A DNA stretch of 64,000 nt from Faecalispora anaeroviscerum (GCF_947568225.1 NZ_CANOOQ010000001.1:1922001-1986000), one strand, 5' to 3'. Positions 25,793 to 34,671 are shown, counted from the first letter of the stretch. Program-made: numbers and translations. The notes: generated from the sequence alone by a model not told the origin.

Positions 25793-25820
25793 ATTATACA
25801 CACCATTTAAAATTTTACAA
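25793..25820 (-). promoter_or_regulatory. Promoter of the lacI-sugar operon
   Basis: Read leftward: TTGTAA (25820-25815), 16-base spacer, perfect TATAAT (25798-25793), 33 bases before the regulator ATG. No perfect LacI-type operator is obvious around it. Confidence 0.65.
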
Positions 25821-26149
25821 TCGAATTTTTGGTTATTTTCATATTTCAAAATTAATTTATATAATTTTAACGAATAAAATTTTATTATTTTATTAATATC
25901 AACAACAAATTGTTTAAAAATAAACGATATTTAATGTTTTTATATCTAGATTTATATAAATTTTTATATAAATATTTATAATACTTTTTAAATAATACTT
26001 GTGATTCTTTTGCAAATCGTCTTTTTCAGGCCTACATTTTTGTAAAAAAATACTTATTATTTCTAATCCGCTCGAAAAAGCAATTTTATTTTTTATTCAA
26101 AATTTTCTCTTCACAAGGAGGGGGTTTCCTTCGCGCCATGCTGTGTGGT
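25821..26149. other. AT-rich intergenic region between divergent units
   Basis: About 330 bases, strikingly richer in A+T than the rest of the window, with many short TTTATA/AAATTT runs and no credible open frame. It separates the leftward sugar operon from the rightward ClC gene and probably holds upstream promoter elements or curved DNA. Confidence 0.6.
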
Positions 26150-26178
26150 TTGAACACGGCTATGCAAAGTGCTATAAT
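26150..26178 (+). promoter_or_regulatory. Promoter of the ClC transporter gene
   Basis: TTGAAC, 17-base spacer, perfect TATAAT, about 50 bases before the GTG start at 26229. Confidence 0.75.
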
Positions 26179-26228
26179 CAAAATCGCGGCCAAAAGGGTC
26201 GTATTTCTTTGAACAGGAGCTATCATAC

Positions 26229-27794
26229 GTGAAAAAAGCAAAAACCAGAATATATCGCATTCTCTCCGGAATGAACCAGCTCAAATGGAGCCTAACCCTA
26301 AAGGGAGTCGCCGTGGGTTTGCTGGCCGGCCTTCTCTCCGTATTGTATCGAATGGGCATTGAGCATGGAGTAGATACCTCCGTAGAAATATACGCCTGGC
26401 TGAAAGCGCATCCCCTTCTTCTGCTGCCATGGTTGGTCTTGATTTTAGGGGCCGGATTTCTGCTCAACTGGCTGGTGGGGCGTGAGCCGATGGCCTCGGG
26501 CAGCGGCATTCCGCAGGTAAAGGGCATTGTGCTGTTCGGTTTAAAAATGAAATGGAAATCTATTTTGCTCGTGCGGTTTATCGGCGGAATTTTGTGTTCC
26601 TATTTTGGCCTGTCACTGGGGCGTGAGGGCCCGTCGATTCAGATTGGCGCAGCCGCAGGCCAAGCCGCCGCGGAACGCTGTGGCCGCCACGGCACCTTGG
26701 AAGACGATTACCTCATCACAGGCGGTGCGGCAGCGGGACTTTCCGCAGCATTTAACGCCCCTCTTTCGGGCATGGTATTCGCACTCGAGGAAATCCACCG
26801 CAGCTTTTCCCCGCTGATCTTGATTTCTGCGACTGCCGCCTCTCTTACGGCTGATTTTATTTCTAAATATTTTTTTGGGTTAAAGCCTGTTCTTGATTTT
26901 ACGGATGTGCCCGTGCTGCCCATCTCCTATTACGGGTGGCTTTTGCCGCTTGGATTTATTTCGGGTCTGATTGGCTCGCTGCTCAACCGCACTCTGCTGG
27001 ATTTTCAAAAGCTGTACGCCAAGCTTCCCGCACCGATGCGCCCGTGCATCGCGCTGCTGATCGCATTGCCCTGCGGACTGTTTCTGCCTCTGACATTGGG
27101 CGGCGGGCGGAATTTGATCCGCCTTTCGGAAAGCACACAGCTTGGCATTGGCATGTTGCTTGTTTACCTGATCGTAAAGCTGCTGTTTACCGGTGCCAGC
27201 TTTGGCAGCGGTGTACCAGGCGGCATCTTTTTTCCCATCCTGACGGTAGGGGCACTCTCCGGCAGTATTGTGGGCTACGTAGCTTCTTCGGCAGGGCTGC
27301 CGACGCAGTATGTTTCTGATTTTGCCGTTTGCGCCATGGCCGGCGCGCTGGCGGCTTCCGTTAAGGCGCCCGTCACCAGCATTCTGCTCACGGCGGAAAT
27401 GTCCGGTTCACTGGTGCATTTGCTGCCTGTGGCGGCATGTGCATTCCTCGCCCTGCTTGTTTCCGATATGCTGAAAATCGAGCCAATCTACGACGCACTG
27501 CTGAACCGCCTGATGGAAAAGAGCGACAACTCGCTGCCCCAGCCTGAGCAGGGCGGCCTGATTGAATTCCCGGTGGAGTACGGCAGCACTGCTGCAAACC
27601 ACACGGTAAAAGAGGTTCAATGGCCGCAGGGGCTTTTGATTGTGGGTCTTCGGCGCGGAACAAAGGAGCTGATTCCCAGCGGCAAAACAAGAATTATGCC
27701 AGGAGATTATCTGGTAATTCTCTCTTCGGAAACGCAAGAACAGAATATTCGCGAGCAAGTGCGCTCACTTTGTCGAACGGCACAGGAACCGTAA
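26229..27794 (+). CDS. ClC-family chloride/proton exchanger with C-terminal RCK_C (TrkA-C) domain
   Basis: A 521-residue ClC protein starting at GTG, AGGAG 10 bases upstream. Anion-pathway motifs are intact: GSGIP (91-95), GREGP with gating Glu133, and GSGVPGGIFFP (326-336). Glu188 in ALEEIH aligns with the proton glutamate of ClC exchangers, so exchange rather than channel activity is likely. Instead of CBS domains it ends with a ~75-residue RCK_C/TrkA-C domain (about 440-515), a ligand-binding module seen on some bacterial ClC proteins. It may export chloride or fluoride-like anions or support acid resistance; ligand unknown. Confidence 0.92.
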   Translation: MKKAKTRIYRILSGMNQLKWSLTLKGVAVGLLAGLLSVLYRMGIEHGVDTSVEIYAWLKAHPLLLLPWLVLILGAGFLLNWLVGREPMASGSGIPQVKGIVLFGLKMKWKSILLVRFIGGILCSYFGLSLGREGPSIQIGAAAGQAAAERCGRHGTLEDDYLITGGAAAGLSAAFNAPLSGMVFALEEIHRSFSPLILISATAASLTADFISKYFFGLKPVLDFTDVPVLPISYYGWLLPLGFISGLIGSLLNRTLLDFQKLYAKLPAPMRPCIALLIALPCGLFLPLTLGGGRNLIRLSESTQLGIGMLLVYLIVKLLFTGASFGSGVPGGIFFPILTVGALSGSIVGYVASSAGLPTQYVSDFAVCAMAGALAASVKAPVTSILLTAEMSGSLVHLLPVAACAFLALLVSDMLKIEPIYDALLNRLMEKSDNSLPQPEQGGLIEFPVEYGSTAANHTVKEVQWPQGLLIVGLRRGTKELIPSGKTRIMPGDYLVILSSETQEQNIREQVRSLCRTAQEP

Positions 27795-28023
27795 TCCGCA
27801 CCCCGCCTTATCTTTCAGCTAACGGCAGACTGCCAATCAAACGAAAAACCGGTATTCGATTCTTCCATTTCAACAAGCCTGTCCGTCTTCTTTCGTGCAT
27901 TTAAATGAATTTGAAAATTACCCAATAAAAAATATATACTTTTTATGCTGAATCTGTTATAGTATGAACCATCACTTGATTGATTTAGCATACTACTATT
28001 TTATAGCATTAGAAAAATACCGT

Positions 28024-28210
28024 GTGAAACGGCAAGATAAAATCTGCATTGTTACCGGCGCAAGCTCCGACATGGCGCGCACGATGGCCGGCATCTGCGT
28101 AAACCGCCGCGGCGGCAGCCTCGAAACTGCCACGCCACACTATTTGCCAATGATATCTCCGCCTGACCAACGGCGTCCTTCTGGTAGCCGATACAGGCTT
28201 TATCGATGAT
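28024..28210 (+). pseudogene. Relic of a short-chain dehydrogenase/reductase gene
   Basis: The N-terminus of an SDR is recognisable (QDKICIVTGASSDMARTMA, compare the Rossmann motif TGxxxGxG, here with both later glycines lost), then about 180 residues are missing. A C-terminal remnant follows in other frames: CHATLFANDISA in one frame and LTNGVLLVADTGFIDD, ending at TGA 28208-28210, in another. At least one large deletion and frameshifts are needed, so it cannot encode an enzyme. An 81-codon open frame from 27964 covers the first part. It sits in the 470-base gap between the ClC gene and the holin. Confidence 0.65.
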
Positions 28211-28225
28211 TGAACTCTCACACAA

Positions 28226-28265
28226 AAAGTAAGGGCAGGCCATAAACGTGGCCTGCCCTTACTTT
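28226..28265. terminator. Bidirectional terminator beside the holin gene
   Basis: 17-bp perfect arms (AAAGTAAGGGCAGGCCA / TGGCCTGCCCTTACTTT) with a 6-base loop; the leftward holin stop codon lies inside its right edge. Confidence 0.8.
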
Positions 28266-28713
28266 ATTTCTGTCCCCCACCGGTTGGCAGATCTTCCGCC
28301 TGCGTTTTCAGGTAAGAAACCATCTTTTCCAGAAACGGCGGCAGCTGCACGCCTGTCTGTGCAATGTTCTCCAAAACAGAAAGCAGCTCGTTGCAGACCA
28401 GCCACACGGCGGCCAGCGATGCCGCGGCATAGCCGAACGGCAGCGAGATTCCCGCCTGCTCGGCGGCATACGCCGCCAGAATGTCAATGATAGCGCCAAC
28501 GGCGACCAAAAGCCACATGCAGACTTTCTTGATGATTCCATGAATCCCCCGATAAGAGCTGACCGCCTCTTTCCGGCAGACGGAGGCCGCAATGCCCGTG
28601 GCATAGTCGATCAAGTTGGTCAGCACCAGCAAATACACCGGCACAGCCAAAACCCCCATCCAAGCGGAAAGTGCCGTAAACCCGGCAATGGCCGCCGCCT
28701 TTATTTTCTCCAT
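28264..28713 (-). CDS. Phage-type holin (toxin secretion/phage lysis holin family), isolated
   Basis: A 149-residue membrane protein of the Phage_holin_4_1 type: VPVYLLVLTNLIDYATGIAASVCRKE, SSYRGIHGIIKKVCMWLLVAVG and a third hydrophobic segment (SLAAVWLVCNELLSVLENIA), with a polar C-terminus. In phages these make lesions that release an amidase; relatives (TcdE type) export toxins. No endolysin, tail or other phage gene is adjacent. Either a domesticated remnant or a holin working with a distant hydrolase. It is flanked by hairpin terminators on both sides, so it is its own transcription unit. Confidence 0.85.
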   Translation of the reverse strand: MEKIKAAAIAGFTALSAWMGVLAVPVYLLVLTNLIDYATGIAASVCRKEAVSSYRGIHGIIKKVCMWLLVAVGAIIDILAAYAAEQAGISLPFGYAAASLAAVWLVCNELLSVLENIAQTGVQLPPFLEKMVSYLKTQAEDLPTGGGQK

Positions 28714-28787
28714 AGCTTCCTCTCCTTCGTTCGTCTACTTTTCCCGCGTAATGTTTTCACAGTACGGGAATACGTTTATCCATCCCG

Positions 28788-28837
28788 AAAAAATGGCCGG
28801 AACTTTCCCCCTCAAAGGAAAGCTCCGGTCATTTTTT
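28788..28837. terminator. Bidirectional terminator between alr and the holin gene
   Basis: A long near-perfect hairpin (AAAAAATGGCCGGAACTTTCC with GGAAAGCTCCGGTCATTTTTT) with A/T ends. Confidence 0.75.
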
Positions 28838-28858
28838 CATTATCATCTACGTAAAATT

Positions 28859-28891
28859 CCCCTTGCCAAAGCACATCGCTTCGGCAAGGGG
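28859..28891 (-). terminator. Terminator of the alanine racemase gene
   Basis: Arms CCCCTTGCC / GGCAAGGGG flank a 15-base loop and, read leftward, are followed by AATTTT. It starts 18 bases past the alr stop. Confidence 0.7.
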
Positions 28892-28908
28892 AAACTCGTT
28901 TAGAAAAA

Positions 28909-30108
28909 TCAGCCCTCTTCTTCGGGGCAGATATAGTTCAGCTGACCTACCGGCTTGCCCGAACGCAAGAACACACGCGGAACACGCTTGCCAACAAGGC
29001 AGATCATCTCATAATGAATCGTTTCGTCCAGCTTGGCAATTTCATCCACGCTGACTTCACTTTTTCCGTCCCTGCCCCAGATGGTCACCGTCATACCCGG
29101 GCGCACATCCGGAATATCAGTCACATCCAGCATCACCTGATCCATGCAGACGCTGCCCACAACACGGGCGCGCCGACCGCAGACAAGCATATCTGCCCGG
29201 TCGTGCAGGCGGCGGGGATAGCCGTCAGCATAGCCGATGGGAACCGTAGCCAAGGTAGTGCGCCGTTCGGTTACGAATTTCCGCCCATAGCTCACACTCG
29301 TGCCCGTTTCCACTGTTTTCAGCTGCGAAATCACCGTTTTGAGTTCCATCGCCGGGCGCAGATCCAGGTCGCGCCGCATCTGATCCGACGGCATCAGGCC
29401 GTACAGAATCACGCCGGGGCGCACCATGTCGAGATCCAGCTTCGGGTAGTCGACCACCGCGCCGCTGTTTGAGCAGTGACGCAGCTCAAAGATAATGCCG
29501 CGCTGTTTCAACTCTTTTACCGCGCCATCAAAGCAAGCATATTGTTCCATGGTAAAATCTTCGCCGGCACTGCCATCATCCGCAACGGAAAAGTGGGTAA
29601 AAATTCCTTCCGGAATTAGGCCCGGTTCCTTGCAAACAGCCTCAATCTCGGATAGCGAAGCCTTGTCTCTCTCCTGATTTTGATACAAAAATCCGATGCG
29701 GCTCATCCCACTGTCGAGCTTAATGTGAATTCGAACTCGAACGCCGGCGGCTATGGCGCAGTCGGAAAGCTCTTTCCCGTATTCCGCGGAAAATACCGAT
29801 TGCGAAATAGAAAGCTCCTGTAGGCGTTCCGCCATTTGAGGCGGCGTATAGCCTAAAATCAAAATTGGACGCAGAATCCCGGTTCGGCGCAGCTGAATTG
29901 CTTCCTCCAAATTAGATACCGCAAACCAGTCCGCTCCTTTTTTCTGAAACTCGCGCGACACAAACGACGCACCATGGCCGTAAGCGTCCGCCTTGACGAC
30001 ACAGCAAATTTTCGTTTTAGGGTTCACCGCCGCGCGGATCACATCATAATTGTGATCCAGAGCATCTAGGTCAACCTCTGCCCAGGTACGCTTTAAAAAA
30101 TGATTCAT
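28909..30108 (-). CDS. alr: Alanine racemase
   Basis: A 399-residue PLP enzyme that makes D-alanine for peptidoglycan. The PLP lysine lies in CCVVKADAYGHGA (Lys near residue 38), and the second catalytic residue, Tyr, in SYGRKF of the C-terminal beta domain; VGSVCMDQVMLDV and PIGYADGYPR are diagnostic. ATG 30108 begins MNHFLKRTWAEVDL, the conserved alr N-terminus; the open frame further upstream runs through the promoter and is excluded. A 3' terminator pair separates it from the holin. Confidence 0.96.
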   Translation of the reverse strand: MNHFLKRTWAEVDLDALDHNYDVIRAAVNPKTKICCVVKADAYGHGASFVSREFQKKGADWFAVSNLEEAIQLRRTGILRPILILGYTPPQMAERLQELSISQSVFSAEYGKELSDCAIAAGVRVRIHIKLDSGMSRIGFLYQNQERDKASLSEIEAVCKEPGLIPEGIFTHFSVADDGSAGEDFTMEQYACFDGAVKELKQRGIIFELRHCSNSGAVVDYPKLDLDMVRPGVILYGLMPSDQMRRDLDLRPAMELKTVISQLKTVETGTSVSYGRKFVTERRTTLATVPIGYADGYPRRLHDRADMLVCGRRARVVGSVCMDQVMLDVTDIPDVRPGMTVTIWGRDGKSEVSVDEIAKLDETIHYEMICLVGKRVPRVFLRSGKPVGQLNYICPEEEG

Positions 30109-30138
30109 GAAACACCGGTTCCTTACTTTAAATTCAAT

Positions 30139-30160
30139 AACCGGGCCCAAAGCCCGGTGC
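30139..30160 (-). promoter_or_regulatory. Hairpin in the alr leader
   Basis: ACCGGGC and GCCCGGT arms around a short loop, between the alr promoter and start codon. In the transcript it lies about 35 bases before the ATG. Role unknown. Confidence 0.4.
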
Positions 30161-30183
30161 TTATTTGTACGGATATGGCTTCT

Positions 30184-30212
30184 ATTATAGTACCGCTTCG
30201 GCAAATAATCAA
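30184..30212 (-). promoter_or_regulatory. Promoter of alr
   Basis: Read leftward: TTGATT (30212-30207), 17-base spacer, perfect TATAAT (30189-30184), about 75 bases before the ATG. Confidence 0.75.
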
Positions 30213-30362
30213 CCGCTGCGGGCAAGATAAAGCATGCAAAATAAAACAGACAAAATTATTTCAATACTTGCAGATCATTCGTCATTCTTTTGGGATTTTT
30301 TCAGAAGTTAGAGCATATACTGGTAGAACACTTTTTAAATAAGGGATTGGGGAGGCGATGAC

Positions 30363-30503
30363 ATGGAACAGTCCATGCAGCTGAATCGCCCTGAAAATCT
30401 GGATGATGACCTGTACCGTTGTCTGTACAGCGAACTAAGCACCGGTGTTGACCTGGATGATCTGATTTTCAATGGCGAAGAATGGTACGAAAGCGAGCGT
30501 TAA
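30363..30503 (+). CDS. 46-residue acidic protein of unknown function
   Basis: A short open frame with ATG 30363 preceded by GGGGAGG at a distance of 8 bases and closed by TAA 30501-30503. The product (starting MEQSMQLNRPENLDDDLYR and ending EEWYESER) is strongly acidic, with clusters of Asp/Glu, two aromatic C-terminal residues and no signal or membrane segment. A strong terminator follows 25 bases later. Ribosome site, terminator and isolation from other genes support a real gene despite its size. It lies between alr (divergent) and purL (convergent). Function not recognised. Confidence 0.65.
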   Translation: MEQSMQLNRPENLDDDLYRCLYSELSTGVDLDDLIFNGEEWYESER

Positions 30504-30527
30504 CGTATATGCAAGCTGAAAAACAAA

Positions 30528-30578
30528 AGGGCTGTCGCAGAGCTCCTTAGGAGCAGCCGCGACAGCCCTATTTTTTTG
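30528..30578. terminator. Terminator between the small gene and purL
   Basis: AGGGCTGTCGC / GCGACAGCCCT outer stem with an inner GCTCC-TTA-GGAGC hairpin, followed rightward by ATTTTTTTG. It ends the 46-residue gene and likely purL on the other strand. Confidence 0.85.
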
Positions 30579-30595
30579 TTTCGATTTTACTTATT

Positions 30596-33500
30596 TTACT
30601 TAAAATAGGCTACGCCGGATTCAAAAATGCGCTGATCCTTCGCACCCGGCACATTTTTGTACAGGTTCTCGCCCTTGCGCTCCGAGTGGCCCATCTTGCC
30701 GAGAACACGCCCGTCGGGGCTGGTAATGCCCTCCACCGCCCAAACAGAACCATTGGGGTTCCACTGGGTTTCTCCGCTGGGGATTCCCTCCGGGGTGGTG
30801 TACTGCGTGGCAATCTGCCCGTTCTGCATCAGGAGGCGCAGCGTTTCCTCGTCTGCCACAAAGCGGCCCTCCCCGTGCGAAACCGGTACGCAGAACACGT
30901 CGCCGGCCTGCGCACCCGCAAACCAGGGCGATTTTACCGAAGTAACGCGCGTATACGCCATGCGGGAAACGTGGCGGCCCAACTCATTAAAGGTGAGCGT
31001 AGGGGCGGATTCAGACGTTGGCACAATATGGCCGGACGGAACAAGACCCAGCTTAATCAGCGCTTGGAAGCCGTTGCAGACGCCCAGCATCAGGCCGTCA
31101 CGATGATACAGCAGCTCTTCCACGGCCTGCGAAAGGCGCGGATTGCGGAACGTGGTGGCGATAAATTTACCGGAGCCGTCCGGCTCGTCGCCGCCGGAAA
31201 ATCCGCCGGGCAGCATGATGATCTGCGCGTTCTGAATCGCACGCTCCAGCCGGTCTATGGTTTCCTCAATCGCCGAGGGGGTCAGGTTGCGCACAATCAG
31301 AACCTCCGGCTCCGCGCCGGCCAGCGCGAACGCGCGGGCTGAATCGTACTCGCAGTTCGTGCCCGGGAACACCGGAATCACCACACGGGGCTTTGCCGTC
31401 TTGATGGCGGGCGCGCCCGTAAAGCGCTCCGTGAACAGCGGTACCTCTTCCACAGAAGCTTCTTTGGTTTTCGTCTGGAATATCTTTTCGAGAGTACCGG
31501 TCCAAACCGCAAGCAAATGATCAATAGCAAACGTTTCGTTACCCAAAATCACCTCAGGCTCCTCGGTCACCATACCCAGCAGGGCAGCGCGAAGCTCCTT
31601 CGGAAGAACGGCACCGGCCGCGGCTTCGATCACCAGCGCACCGGACTGCGGCGCAAACAACAGCTTTTCCGCTAGCGCCCCGTTTTCGAAGCGGAAGCCC
31701 AAACGGTTGCCAAAGCACATGCGCGCAATCGCGGCAGCCGCGCCGCCCTCACGCACCACGGATGCCGCGGCCACGCCGCCTTGCTCCGTCATTGTGCGCA
31801 CCGCGCGGTAATACTCCTGCAAAGCAGGATAATCCGGCAGGCCGGTGTCCTTTTGCTCCGGCAGCGGCAGCAAATACACCTTGTCGCCCGGTGTAGAGAA
31901 AGCCGCGGAAAGCGTGCGGCTTGCTTTGGTCATCGCCACCGCGAAGCTGACAAGCGTGGGCGGAACATCCAGCTCTTCAAACGAACCGGACATGCTGTCC
32001 TTTCCGCCGATGGCGGCAAGGCCCATGCCGATCTGTGCGGAAAACGCGCCGAGCAGAGCCGACGTCGGTTTGCCCCAACGCTCGGGCTCCTGGCGCAGGC
32101 GTTCAAAATACTCCTGGAACGTCAGCCGGGCACACAGAGGGTCAGCGCCGACCGCCGCCAGCTTCGACAAACTTTCCACCACCGCCCAGGCTGCACCGTG
32201 GAACGGGCTGAAGCGAGAGATACCGGGGATAAAGCCGAAGCTCATTGCAGTCGCATCGTCGGTCTCTCCGCCGGGTACCGGGAGCTTTGCCACCATGGCT
32301 TCCTCAGGGGTTCTCTGGTATTTTCCCGCAAAGGGCATCAGAACGGTCGCTGCGCCGATGCTGGCATCGAAGCGCTCTGCGAGGCCCTGCTGGGAACAAA
32401 CCTGCAAGCGCGACAGATTTTGTTCAAACGCTTTTGTAAGCGGCTGACCCGCAAGCTCGGCGGGAACCAGCTCGCGGTAGTTCTGGGAAAGATCGGGAGC
32501 CGGGATATACGCCCTCGCAGAAAGCGTCACACCGTTCGTGTCGAGGAACGCGCGGCTGAGGTCGACGATGGTGTCGCCGCGCCACTCCATGCGCAGACGC
32601 GGCTGCTCGGTGACCTCAGCCACCACCACCGCCTGCAGATTTTCTTCGTCGGCCAGCGCACAGAAGCGCTCCACAGCTTCGGGCGCGAGCACCACGGCCA
32701 TACGCTCCTGCGATTCAGAAATCGCAAGCTCGGTGCCATCCAGACCATCATATTTTTTCGGCACGGCGTCCAGCTGAATCTGCAAACCGTCGGCCAGCTC
32801 GCCGATGGCGACGCACACACCGCCCGCACCAAAGTCGTTGCAGCGCTTAATCAGCTTTGCCGCCTCGGGGTTGCGGAACAGCCGCTGAATTTTGCGCTCG
32901 GTGGGCGCGTTGCCCTTCTGCACCTCAGCCCCCGCCTCCTTGACGGATTCCAGCGTATGAGCCTTGGAGGAGCCGGTCGCGCCGCCGCAGCCGTCACGCC
33001 CGGTGCTACCGCCCAGCAGGACGATCTGATCACCCGGAGCGGGGATCTCGCGCACCACATTCTCTTTGGGGGAAGCACCAATTACGGCGCCGATTTCCAT
33101 TCGTTTGGCAACATAGCCCGGGTCGTACAGCTCAGACACCTGGCCGGTGGCCAGACCCACCTGATTGCCATAAGAACTGTAACCCTGCGCCGCGCCCACG
33201 GTGATTTTGCGGGTAGGCAGCTTACCCGGCAGGGTGTTGGTATTGCGCGGGTCACCGGAACCGGTAACGCGCATGGCCTGATATACATATGCACGGCCCG
33301 AAAGCGGGTCGCGGATCGCACCGCCAAGGCATGTAGCCGCGCCGCCGAACGGCTCGATCTCCGTCGGATGGTTATGCGTTTCGTTTTTAAACTGCACCAG
33401 CCAGGTTTCCGTCTTCCCGTCCACCTGAACAGGAACCTCGATCGAGCAGGCATTGATTTCATCGCTGACATCCAGATCCGGCAAACGCCCGCGCCGGCGC

Positions 33501-34342
33501 AGCAGCTTCATGCCCATCACCGCAATGTCCATCAGGCAGATCGGCTTTGTTGTGCCCGCGATTTCCACACGCGCCGAATAGTAATCCTTGAGTGCCTTGT
33601 CAATTGCCGGAGCGCCCGGCTCCACCTGAATGTCCTCGAGACGGGTGGCAAAGGTCGTATGGCGGCAGTGATCCGACCAATACGTATCAATCACCCGCAG
33701 CTCGGTAATGGAAGGGTCACGCTGCTCCGTGTCGCGAAAATAGCTGCGGCAGAACAGCAAATCCTCAAGGCTCATCGCAAAGCCCATGGAGTCGTAGTAT
33801 TCTGAAAGCTTTGCGTCATCCCACGAAATCAGGCCCTCTACCCGCCGCACCGCCGCCGGCTCCTGCACCTGCAGCTCCAGCGATTCAGGCTTGTCCAGAG
33901 AAGCCTCGCGGGATTCCACGGGATTGATAACGTAGCGCTTGATCTCCTCCAGCTCCACATCGCTCACATCCCCCAACAGAACGATCATCTTAGCCGAGGC
34001 CACCTGCGGGCGCTCTCCCGCGGTTAACAGCTGCACACACTGGGCTGCGGAATCCGCCCGCTGGTCGTACTGGCCGGGCAGGTATTCCATTGCAAACACC
34101 CGCGCGCCCTCAGGCACCGAATATTCCTCATCGTAAACATGATCGGCGTTCGGCTCCGAAAAGATTGTGCCTCGCGCCGCCTCAAATTCCTCCGGCGAAA
34201 GGCCGGAAATATCGTACCGATTCACAACGCGAACCTCGTCAAGACCGGTAATTCCCAAATTCTGCTGCAAATCCTCTTTCAGATGCTGCGCTTCCACATG
34301 AAAGCCAGTTTTCTTCTCCACAAACACCCTGATGACCGCCAT
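30596..34342 (-). CDS. purL: Phosphoribosylformylglycinamidine synthase, single-chain
   Basis: A 1248-residue FGAM synthase that converts FGAR plus glutamine and ATP to FGAM in purine biosynthesis. Order: N-terminal PurS-like segment (MAVIRVFVEKKTGFHVEAQ), linker, two AIRS-like synthetase halves (FKNETHNHPTEIEPFGGAAT with ATP/substrate contacts, NDFGAGGVCVAIGELADG), and a C-terminal class I glutaminase (VFPGTNCEYDSARAF, MLGVCNGFQAL with nucleophile Cys, PVSHGEGRF with His). This fused form is typical of clostridia. GGGGGATT precedes ATG 34342. It stands alone, away from other pur genes. Confidence 0.97.
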   Translation of the reverse strand: MAVIRVFVEKKTGFHVEAQHLKEDLQQNLGITGLDEVRVVNRYDISGLSPEEFEAARGTIFSEPNADHVYDEEYSVPEGARVFAMEYLPGQYDQRADSAAQCVQLLTAGERPQVASAKMIVLLGDVSDVELEEIKRYVINPVESREASLDKPESLELQVQEPAAVRRVEGLISWDDAKLSEYYDSMGFAMSLEDLLFCRSYFRDTEQRDPSITELRVIDTYWSDHCRHTTFATRLEDIQVEPGAPAIDKALKDYYSARVEIAGTTKPICLMDIAVMGMKLLRRRGRLPDLDVSDEINACSIEVPVQVDGKTETWLVQFKNETHNHPTEIEPFGGAATCLGGAIRDPLSGRAYVYQAMRVTGSGDPRNTNTLPGKLPTRKITVGAAQGYSSYGNQVGLATGQVSELYDPGYVAKRMEIGAVIGASPKENVVREIPAPGDQIVLLGGSTGRDGCGGATGSSKAHTLESVKEAGAEVQKGNAPTERKIQRLFRNPEAAKLIKRCNDFGAGGVCVAIGELADGLQIQLDAVPKKYDGLDGTELAISESQERMAVVLAPEAVERFCALADEENLQAVVVAEVTEQPRLRMEWRGDTIVDLSRAFLDTNGVTLSARAYIPAPDLSQNYRELVPAELAGQPLTKAFEQNLSRLQVCSQQGLAERFDASIGAATVLMPFAGKYQRTPEEAMVAKLPVPGGETDDATAMSFGFIPGISRFSPFHGAAWAVVESLSKLAAVGADPLCARLTFQEYFERLRQEPERWGKPTSALLGAFSAQIGMGLAAIGGKDSMSGSFEELDVPPTLVSFAVAMTKASRTLSAAFSTPGDKVYLLPLPEQKDTGLPDYPALQEYYRAVRTMTEQGGVAAASVVREGGAAAAIARMCFGNRLGFRFENGALAEKLLFAPQSGALVIEAAAGAVLPKELRAALLGMVTEEPEVILGNETFAIDHLLAVWTGTLEKIFQTKTKEASVEEVPLFTERFTGAPAIKTAKPRVVIPVFPGTNCEYDSARAFALAGAEPEVLIVRNLTPSAIEETIDRLERAIQNAQIIMLPGGFSGGDEPDGSGKFIATTFRNPRLSQAVEELLYHRDGLMLGVCNGFQALIKLGLVPSGHIVPTSESAPTLTFNELGRHVSRMAYTRVTSVKSPWFAGAQAGDVFCVPVSHGEGRFVADEETLRLLMQNGQIATQYTTPEGIPSGETQWNPNGSVWAVEGITSPDGRVLGKMGHSERKGENLYKNVPGAKDQRIFESGVAYFK

Positions 34343-34576
34343 TGAATCCCCCGTTCCGGCCGCCAAAGCGACCTTTCCTATTTCTGTTCTATTCTATCAT
34401 AGTTTGCCCCCGGATAAAATAGAAAAATCCCCTAAAAAACGCGGCTGCGGCCAATCGCTTTCCGCATAATATGCCCCTTTGAGCCGCTCCAGCAGGAAAA
34501 AAATCACAGATAACATAAAAAACGCTGTATTAATTCATTTTTTTAAGAAAATTCAGCAAGAAAATTCAATTGGTTT

Positions 34577-34594
34577 TTGGCAATTTCTTGCCAA
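34577..34594 (+). promoter_or_regulatory. Palindromic operator overlapping the BTAD gene promoter
   Basis: TTGGCAA-TTTC-TTGCCAA, a perfect 7-bp inverted repeat. Its right half overlaps the -35 box of the BTAD gene promoter, so a bound dimer would block RNA polymerase. Likely autoregulation. Confidence 0.6.
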
Positions 34595-34616
34595 TTTACA
34601 TTCTGCATGCTATACT
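34588..34616 (+). promoter_or_regulatory. Promoter of the BTAD regulator gene
   Basis: TTGCCA, 17-base spacer, TATACT. The GTG start follows about 55 bases later. The other ~200 bases back to purL hold no gene. Confidence 0.7.
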
Positions 34617-34671
34617 GATAAAACAAGCTAAATCAAGCTCCTTACCGCATTTGGAGGAGGTTACAGACTCT

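Noticed and set aside
28009..28221. 70-codon open frame on the - strand
   Set aside because: It overlaps the SDR relic on the other strand, which has recognisable family sequence at both ends.
31781..33805. 674-codon open frame on the + strand
   Set aside because: It is antisense to the well-supported purL gene, has no ribosome site and its product has the Arg/His/Ala-rich look of a shadow frame in GC-rich coding DNA.
34343..34576. Purine riboswitch or PurR box upstream of purL
   Set aside because: No purine riboswitch core or convincing PurBox pair could be read; only weak -10-like sequences are present.
34570..34671. N-terminal extension of the BTAD regulator from a TTG
   Set aside because: That stretch contains the promoter and palindrome; GTG 34672 has a strong ribosome site.
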